The notes under the pieces were generated by a model. It had not been told where the DNA came from. It saw nothing but the letters and a program-made list of their open reading frames with translations, and ran no database searches. A stretch of 12,590 bases of DNA from Dunaliella salina (taxonomy: Eukaryota; Chlorophyta; Chlorophyceae; Chlamydomonadales; Dunaliellaceae), in NCBI GenBank assembly GCA_002284615.2, contig MU069638.1:277072-289661 (forward strand). Reading direction: 5' to 3'. Positions 1 through 9,200 of the stretch are shown one piece after another; the stretch's first letter is position 1; the number at the start of each line of letters is the position of its first letter. The translations under genes were made by a program, and so were the position numbers.

Positions 1-62
<62 letters not shown>
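1..62. repeat. (CA)31 microsatellite at left edge
   Basis: A pure CA dinucleotide tract, 31 units, running off the window edge. On the gene strand it is (TG)n and starts less than 20 bases after the GTGAGC donor of exon H, so it lies inside the next intron. Ending at a microsatellite suggests an assembly break. Confidence 0.97.
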
Positions 63-63
<1 letters not shown>

Positions 64-78
64 CAGACGCCAGCTCAC

Positions 79-213
79 CAGATGGGGCTGCCTTCGCAGG
101 CGAGGCTTTGGCTGCGCCGCCAGTGTTTGTGGCTTTGTACGCAGCTCCCATTCTGGCTATGCATTCTTTGCTTGCAGCTGCATGGTCCACAATAGGAGCG
201 GGGTAGTCTCGGC
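79..213 (-). CDS. aCRY: Cryptochrome exon H (DYPAPIVDH and start of C-terminal extension)
   Basis: A 135-bp exon between ctccgcag|GCCGAG and CCATCTG|GTGAGC. Its first two bases complete the Gly of exon G, giving [14 protein letters not shown], which matches the canonical CxxGxDYPxPIVDH. It continues with [17 protein letters not shown], the usual SxxNxxRMxxAY helix end, then [17 protein letters not shown], an Ala/Lys/Pro-rich tail start. The GTGAGC donor at 78-73 matches the donors of exons D and G, so the tail probably continues in an exon outside the window. Read-through instead would enter the (TG)n tract as a Cys-Val repeat. Confidence 0.9.
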
Positions 214-3200
214 CTGCGGAGGAATCCAGCAAGCTCCATGCTGTGCAAGTGATGGGAGCCATCAACGTGGTGCACTGCAGAGTCGCTCCAGGCCATGGTG
301 GTCACTGCTCACAGGGCCTTGCACAAAGCACAGTGTATGCAGTTGTTAGTCGGGTGTGCTTGTGTTGCTTCTTCTTCTGCTGAGATGCGGGCAGTCTGCG
401 AGTTTTGAACACTTGCAAGCTTCTTGAGCACAAAAGTGTTCAAGACTTGCTGACTGCAAAGTTTCAGAACCTGAAGGCTGCAAATGTTCAAAACTTGCAG
501 ACTGCAAATGCTTAAAACTTGCAGACTGCAAATGCTTAAAACTCACACGCTGCAAATGTTTTAAACTCGCAGACTGCAAACGTTTTAAAACTCGCAGACT
601 GCAGGCATCTCAGCAGAGGCAGAAACAACGCAAGCAAGCACATCCAAACAACATATTTTTGTTGGCGTGGTTGCGCTTGGTGCAGGGCTTCTAGCGTGGG
701 ACAGGATTTTCTGCAAACGTCCAGCAAGATCAATGGTAGCAGGTTTGGTGTCACTCGCTGAGGGGCGATTATAAGCAACAACAAGAGATAAAAGGATGTG
801 GGGATGGTGGCCATGGTTGAGGTGAAGGGAGTAGAATCCCTGGGAATTCTGTGCTAGCTTGAAAGGCTATTATTGTAGGCAAATTCAGAAAGCACCAGGT
901 ACTCATCCCAATTGTGCTGGAAGGAGGTAGCGTATGCACGAAGCATGTCTTCTACAGTTGAGTGTGAGCATTGAAGGCAGAGGGAGGTAACCACTGCGTG
1001 GCACTTCCAGAGCTTAAAAGCTTCAAACACCCAAGCGTTTTTGAGATACGGCAAGATATGACCAGGTTTGACATTTTGGGAACACCAAGTTTTGCCGACT
1101 TAAATGATGCAGGAAGTTTCGCTGGCATTTAGAACATTGTGCTGAACTTTCAGAGCACGCTGGGAGCTTTCAGGAGAGTGCCAGTGAAAAAGGAGCAGAC
1201 CACTTTTGAAGTGCATGCAAGGTGCAGCTTTAGTATTTATAGAGGTATCACGTGTATGATGTCAGGAACTTGAAGGAAGGTCACCAGGGGCCGAAGCAGA
1301 ATTTCAGCCTGATCTGGCACACGCCGTTGCAGACCGACCTCTGATTGACAGTATTCCTTCATCAGTGTTGTTCAATAGTTTAGTTGTTCAGGTTGTGGGG
1401 CTCAGATGGTCGTGACGAGAACGACTGAAGACTCAAGTTTGGCCCAAGGTGAAAGGATGGGACTCACTGTCTCAGCCTGTCTGATGATGTAGGACACTCA
1501 TATGAAGCATTCAGTACTCCTGCATGCTCAAGTCTCATAATGGGAGCCAGTTGACCTCATTCCCTCACATTCAGCATGCAATGCTTGGTCTGTCCTTCAT
1601 TGCCGCATGCACATATTTATGTGGATGTGTGGGTGGGCCCCATCCCCCAACTTTCAATGGGGATTGCCCCAGACGCACACAAAGAACATGCATCACAAGT
1701 CCATGCCTTCCGCGCTCCAGCAGGCCCAGAAAAGTGTGGCAGACAGTCCAGCAATGGTTCACCCCCTCTGGATCAATGAGGGTGGACGTGACACACGGAG
1801 GCGCTCCATTCTTAATGCTCTTTGGGTTAAGAGTCTTGGGTTAAAATTTTAACCCTGATGAGTATGATACGTGGAGGCACCCCATTCTTGCTTGCAGCTG
1901 CATGGCACGCGATTGGATGAACACATGATTGAAACAATGGTTACACCACAACAGGGCATGTACAGCGCACAAGTGGCAGCGTGTTCCCAGGCTAAGATGG
2001 CGCAAAGGGCTTCGGCATCACACACTTGCATTGGACAACGCAGAGTGCTCCAACCTCCTATGCCTGCAGCAAGCTCCAGAGAGAGAAGGCTGATACCTCC
2101 ATCTCAATCTATTCAGAGATCCCCATCCTTTGCTGCCCCAGATTTTGTTTGATTCCATTTTAAAGTGGCATTCAGGACATATAAAGCATATATGAAGTGA
2201 CATTTTAGGACCCCCAACCCCCACCATCCACCTACCCACCCACACCATTAACTCCCCCCCCCCCCCAACCCCCCCCCACACACCACATGCAGCCATCCAG
2301 CCAGCCGCTCACCGATGATGCAGTTGGCGCGCTGCTGGACTTCCCTTGGAGCGGTCCACGGCTCGTAGATGTACTTTGCTGGCATGTCCTTCAACACCGG
2401 CAGGAACTTCCGGATGTATGCACCGTCTTTGTCGTACTTCTTACCAAAAGTAATGGGGCTGTATACCCTGAAGTACTGAGCGAAGAACGCACTGGCACTC
2501 AGCCACATCTGTGAGGCAGAGCAGCATACACAGGCAAGCACACCAGCAGTGGGCCACAGAAGATTCGATGGTTGAAGGTTGTGCCTTGCATCCCTGAGAA
2601 GCACGAAGAATGGAGACAGCAACTAAAAAGCAGCAGTGGCAGCAGGCTTGGCGGAATACAGGGACGTCGGGCCAGCCAGTGATGAGGGTCAAGTGAGCTG
2701 TGTTTGCTCTGAAAAGTCGCTCCCCACAAAAAAGGGCTTGTACTTCCAATGGAGGTTTCCCTGTACCAAAATAGAACACAACCAGGTCTCACCATGGGGC
2801 TATACCAAAATAGACAAGCGCCACGTCTCAACATGGGGCTCTACCAGAATAGACAAAAGCCAGGTCTCACCACGGGGCTGTAGCAAAACAGACAAAAGCC
2901 AAGTTTCACCATGGCTCTCCAGCAAAAGGAGAACTCACCCAGTTTGCGGAGTTTATAAAGAAGTCTGCATCGATGAGCAGCTCCTCAAACACCTCCTTGC
3001 CGGACTCCCAGCTCAGGTACAGGTCACCCCTTGTGAGGAAGCAAGCCACGGCGTGGCGTGCAAGGTGGTGCATCCAGCCCTGCAAACATAAGACACAGTT
3101 GAGCACGAGTGTTCAGGAACAAGTTCCGTGCGGCAAAGGCCAGAAGGGCCGCAGAGACGCGTGTACAGTGGTGCACCCAGCCCTGCAAACATGGGACATT

Positions 3201-6200
3201 ATCGAGCACAGTTGTTGAGTGCAAGTTCCTAATGGCGAGGGCCACAGAGTGGTGTGCCAGGTGGTGCATGTGGCCCAGATTTCATGGGACACAATCGAGC
3301 ACGAGTATTCAGCACCAAGCTCCCCATGGCAAAGGCCAGAAGGGCCACAAGATGCATACAAGGTGGTGCATCCAGCCCTCGTAACATGGGACATTGTAGA
3401 GCATAAGCGTCAGGTGCAAGTTCCGCACAGCGAAAGCCACGGAGTGGCGTGCCAGGTGGTGCATCCAGGCATGGCATAACATGGGACATTGTAGGGCATA
3501 AGCGTCAGGTGCAAGTACCGCATAACGAAAGCCACGGATTGGCGTGCCAGGTGGTGCATCCAGGCATGGCATGACATCGGACGTTGCCAAGCATGCGTGT
3601 CAAGTAGAAGCCCAACGTGGCAAAGACCACAGAGTGGCGCGCCAGGTAAAGCATCCAGCCCTGACAATGTGTCACATTTTTCCAGGACTGGGCGTGAGTA
3701 AGGCAGATGTTGTGTTTGCAATTATGCTGGGTTCAGCCAAGCACAACAGGCCCGGAGCAGGCCACTGCTTCAAAGGAAGCACAGGAATCGGGCACCAGAC
3801 TCTGTGGCCATCCCTGCGCGGACAGCCATCGTGCTTGTTCAAAAAATGTGTGATAAAAGTCACATGCACCACACTTTGTTGTTGGGCTTGCTTGTATGTG
3901 GTGAGATGTCATTGTGGGCGTGCCAAAACTGGCAGGAGGCGTGGTGCGAGCGCTGACAGCTCTGACATTGACACTGACAGCAGCGCAGACACACTGACAG
4001 CACTGACAGGAATCATGGTGCAAGTGCTGACAGCTCTGACAGGAAGCATACAAAGGGAAGCAGTCGCTCCAGACTCCTCTGAAACTGCACGCTTAAGCAG
4101 GTTCAAAATAATACAAATCAAGCTGCGCATATCCATGACCGCTGAAGTTCTTGACCTAAACTGTCATTCCTCATTGGGTAATGGGAGGACGAATCCATTG
4201 ATCGCTAGTTTGTGAGTACGTGATTGGTTGCCGCATCAATCCATTGACGGTTGACGAACTTAGGGTACAAACTACAGATTTCCTCACTTGAGCCATTGCA
4301 GCATCCTTGACCACCAGAGTGCGCGACCTGCCCATTCCCTCACTTGTTAGTTACTGCAACATCCTCAACCACCTGAGTACACAATCTACCCATTCACTCA
4401 GTTGAATCATTGCAGCATCCTTGACCACCAGAGTGCGCGACCTACCCATCCCCTCACTTGATTTACCGCAACGTCCTTGACCACCTGAGTACACAATCTA
4501 CCCTTTTACTCGGTTAAATCATTACAGCATCCTTTACCACCTGAGTGCGCGAACGACACATTCCCCCACTTGTTAGTTACGGCAACGTCCTTGACCACCT
4601 GAGTACGCAACCTACCCATTCACTCAGTTGACTCCACTGCAACAACCTCGACCACCTGAGTATGCAACCTACCCATTCACTCAGTTGAATCCATTGCAGC
4701 ATCCTTGACCACCTGAGTGCGCGACCTACCCATTCCCTCCGTTGAGTTACCGCAACATCCTTGACCACCTGAGTGCGAAACCTTCCCATTCTCTCAGTTC
4801 AGTGTAATCATGCTGCAACCTTGGCCACCTGTGTGCGCAGCCTACCCATTCCCTCCGTTGAGTTACCGCAACAACCTTGACCACCTGAGTGCGCAACCTT
4901 CTCATTCTCTCACTTCAGTTGAATCATGCTGCAACCTCGGCCACCTGAGTGCAAGACCTGCCATTCCCCTCGTTGAGTTACCGCAACATCCTTGACCACC
5001 TGAGTGCACAACCTTCCCATTCTCTCAGTTCAGTGTAATCATGCTGCAACCTTGGCCACCTGAGTGCGCGACCTACCCACTCCCTCAGCTGAGTCATTGC
5101 AGCATCGATCCATGGATAGCCAGTGGCCCCATCCCTCCACGCCTTGAACAATTCTGGGTTGCTGTCCCAGGTGATCTGCAAATAGGTCGGGAAGTTGGGA
5201 AACTGGTCGGGAAATCGATGATCTGCTAATAGATTGAGAATTTGGTGGGCTGCACAAAGGTGGGAACTTGCTGACAGAACCTCTTGAGAAGCAGCTCTGT
5301 TGTAGACAGAGTGCGCGGTCGAATATTGATCCAGCACACTTTCAAGGACGTGTACTTCATGCCTTGTAGGAATGTAAAAATGATATAATTTGTTAAGAAA
5401 AAAAGAAGGGGAAAACTGGGCAAGGCAGAGGTGGTGCAGGGATCAGCTGTAGTCCAAGGGTGCTGACCTCATACATTTGCTTTTGTGCCAACACAAACTA
5501 CGTACGTCAGCTCATAATTGTGTGTGAGGTTCATTTACAATTCTTGTCGCTCGCTCCACCCGCCTTTGCACACTACCAAGATGCATACTGGCATCCCCAT
5601 GCTTGTTGTGGAGCTGTGGAAGCAGGCAGCAGCAGCAGCCAAGTGATGTGTCCAAGAGAGCTATGCCGCACAGGGTTGTGTTGTTGGCGACGCGCCGTAC
5701 AAGGTTACAAGGTTACAAGGCCTCCAGTCAAAACGACTGACTGCTAGCCTGAACATAAAGCAGAGAATTTCATGAAGGAAAGGATAGGTTGGTGATGCGC
5801 CGTACTGGGCTGTTCCAAATTTTCATTAAAGCCCAGCAGTCATGCATTTTGACTGAGTAGCTCTATCCTTGTAAACCTGTGAACCTGAACTGTGTGTTCG
5901 GCAGGCACGTGTCATTGGTAATGTCCCAAACAGGATGCTGAGGGTGATGTGACACACAGAGGGCAATGTTGCTGGCGTCAAAGGGGGCTATGTCGAGCAG
6001 GGTTGTGCTAGTGTTGATGTGACCAAAAAAAGGGGCTGTGCTGTAGGTGATGTGACACACAGGGCTGTGATGTTGGTGTCAAGCAGAACTGAGTCAAACA
6101 GGGCTGTGTCGCTAGTGATGAGCCGAACAGGGCTGTGTCCAACAGGGCTGTGTTATTGGTGTCAAAGGGGGCTATGTCAAGCAGGGTTGTGCTAGTGTTG

Positions 6201-9200
6201 ATGTGACCAAAAAAAAGGGGCTGTGCTGTAGGTGATGTGACACACAGGGCTGTGTCAAACAGGGCTGTGTCGTCGGTGATGTGCTAAGCTGGGCCAATTC
6301 AGCCACGCTCACCTGTCGGCAGATGGGGTTGCCTGATATGCGGTCAAAGTTGGGGGTGTGCGAGCCCACTGCAGTGGGCAAATCAAGGTTGTGCGTCAGT
6401 GCCAGAACATGCAGAGTGTCGTGAAGCTACAGCTAGGCATTAAAAGAGTGTGGCGACACCTGCGAACCAGTCCCACCGTAGGGCACCCACAAGTTTGTGA
6501 GACCAAAGAAGTTTCCACCAAATGTCCCTTCACTTCGTGTCGACATAAATGTAACAACAGAGGCACCAGCTCAGGGAGCATTCAGCGAACAAGCACTGGA
6601 TAGCACATGCCAATGTATGCAAGCACGAGTGACGGTCCCTATTTGGAGGGGGTAGAGTGTGGAGCCAGCATGCAGACATTAATGAGACACATGCAACGCT
6701 TCACACTATTGTAAGCAATTCCATTCATCCTCGAGGTGCAGCGCCTGCACCACAGCCACCAAAAAAAATACATCATCCAGGTGCAGCGCCTGCACCCGTA
6801 GCTGCTGGGTGAAGCTGAGCCCACAAACACATGCCATCTCATGCCTAAACTGGATCATCTTGCCAGGGGAGGGTCGGGGGCATGCCTTGTGCTGACGAAG
6901 GCACACAGTGATTGTGGCTAGAGCTGTCTGCTTTAAAGACACCATTGTCAGGACAAAGAGAAGGCCATAAATGGCACGGGGAGGCATGCGCAATGCTGGG
7001 GGCCAGAGCTGCATCAATAGGACGCATGCATATCAGATCAACCTGCATCTTGCCTTGTGCTGATCACTTCCAAACTCAGCTCAAGGCTTTGTTTCCACAT
7101 TCAGTTGGCACGTATACACAAGATTGAGCACTGCTATGTCTTTGTCAGACTGGTCTGGTTACAGGCCTCTGTGTTTCCGCTCAGCTGCCCTTGTCGGCGG
7201 ATAAAGCGATGAAGCCTTACCTTACCTTGTGCTGATGAAGCTGCATCTTGTCTCGTGCTTACCGAGCCGCATCCAAACGATGTGTGCATGCAACTCAACT
7301 CGTCCTTTCACTTTCACAGGAGTCCAGCAGGTCCTCTTCATGTGACCTTGCACACCTAATAGTCGGTCTATCTTTCACGTAAACCCAGCAGGGGAAGCTC
7401 GCCTCGCGCTGACCAAGCTGCAGTGGTATGAGGTATAACATGCAACACAGACACACCAATTTCTGGTATGAGGCATGTAATACTCACAAACCTATTTCAT
7501 GTCCTTCACACAAGCCCAGCAGCCCAGAGGCTTGCTTAGTGCTGACCAAGCTGCGACGACAAATTTGTGTACATATAACACCGCACATCAATGTCTAGCT
7601 CCTCACGCAAGCCCAGCATTCGAGGCTTGACTTGTGCTGAGCAGGCTTCATCAACAAATTCATGTTTATGTCACACGACACATCTATTTCTAGTTTCTCA
7701 CGCAAGCCCAGCAGTCGAGGCTTGCCTTGTGCTGAGCAAGCTGTATGCCTCATGTGTGCTATGAGGCAAACATGCAACACAGCACATTCTTTCACAGGAG
7801 TCCAGTCCAAGTCATCTTACGTGTGTAAAAGAACTCCCGCCACAGCAGCTGCCCTCGTAGAGACATTGGTGGCTGTGAGTGCTTGGGGTGGAGGCGGTAC
7901 ACATCTAGGAGCCTACAAGGGTCATTCAGAGGCATTTAGTGATGAAAAAGGTGGAGGTTCGGGAGGCGCTAAAGGGTTGGCAAACATCCGGCATCCTACA
8001 GGGGTCTTTCAAAGGCATTTGGCGGTGGATGTAGTTGAAGGTATGGGAGGAGCTAAATGGATGGTACAGTTGAACATGTAGGAGGAGCTAAATGGATGGT
8101 ACAGTTGAACATGTACGAGGAACTAAATCGATGGTACACATCCAGCAGCCTACAAGGGTCAGCAGGTCAGCGTGAATGTGGATGGTGCCCATGGGGACAA
8201 CCAAACATGTGGAAATTTGGCAGGACATGACCATTTGGAGCGTGTGCAATTTGGACACAAAAATGGTCCAGCATCTAGCATCAATACACGCGCTCTAGCA
8301 GCCTTGCAGCCTACAGGGGTCATCTTGAGGCATGTGGCGACGGATACAGGTGAACTTGAAGGAGGAGCTACATGGATGGTACACATCCAGCGGCCTACAA
8401 GGGTCATTCAGAGGCATTTGGCGACAATAAAAGTGAGGGGCATTTGGATTGAATTCATCTGGGGCAAAGGTGGTACACATCCAGTAGCCTACGAGGGTCA
8501 GCATGAGTGTGGATGCCCATGAGACAATAAAACATGCGAAAATCTGGCAGAGTGTAGCCATTTGAAATGCTTGCGGTGCACAAACATGGGTTGCGAATTC
8601 AGCATCAAGTTACGCGCTCTAGCAGCCTTTAAGGGTCATTCAGAGGCATTTGGCGATGGATAAAAGTGAGGGGCATTGGGATTGTATTCATCTGGGGTTA
8701 GGGAGGTACACATCAAGCAGCCTACGAGGGCCAGCATGAGTGTGGATGCCCATGAGACAATAAAACATGCAAAAATCTGGCAGATAGTAGCCATTTGAAA
8801 TGCCTGCGATTTGTGCACAAACATGGGTTGTGAATTCTGCATCAATCCAAGCGCTCTAGCAGCCTTTAAGGGTCATTCAGAGGCATTTGGCAATGGACAA
8901 AAGTGAGGGGCATTGGGGTTTGCATGCGCTTGGGGTGAAGGCAGTACACATCCAGCTGCCTACTGAGTCTGGTTCGAGGTCCCCATGAGCATTGGGAAAA
9001 CAGAAGTACCTTGCTGTTGCTGCACTGCCATTATGTCATATGTTGTTTAGTGGCGCCCTTTGATATCCTCCACTTTGATGTGCTGATAGTGGTGTGCACA
9101 TTAAAGCTTCACTATGCTGAGGTGGGCCATGCCCTTTTACCTTTGGGCCTCTGGCAAGCCTAAGTAGGCTGCTTGAGGTGACAACAAAACAAGGCATGGG

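Noticed and set aside
75..305. 76-residue minus-strand open frame as a gene
   Set aside because: It overlaps exon H in a different frame. The exon frame gives [10 protein letters not shown] with a proper acceptor and phase match, so this frame is a shadow.
346..579. Minus-strand frame with KHLQSASF octapeptide repeats as a repeat protein
   Set aside because: It is the direct result of a 24-bp tandem array inside an intron. No signal peptide, domain or homology supports translation.
1524..1844. 106-residue plus-strand frame as a gene antisense to the cryptochrome intron
   Set aside because: Three overlapping frames are open here on the same strand and one on the other, with no recognisable motif; consistent with chance in unbiased sequence.
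3544..4215. Longest open frame in the window (223 residues, plus strand)
   Set aside because: It runs through copied exon F junctions in antisense and then through the CTGACAG repeat. It encodes no known domain and is explained by the repeats.
7821..7872. Shorter exon C starting at the internal AG before CCACCAATG
   Set aside because: The longer version from 7912 restores [13 protein letters not shown], which the family has, and gives the right phase from exon B; the short one would lose about 13 residues.
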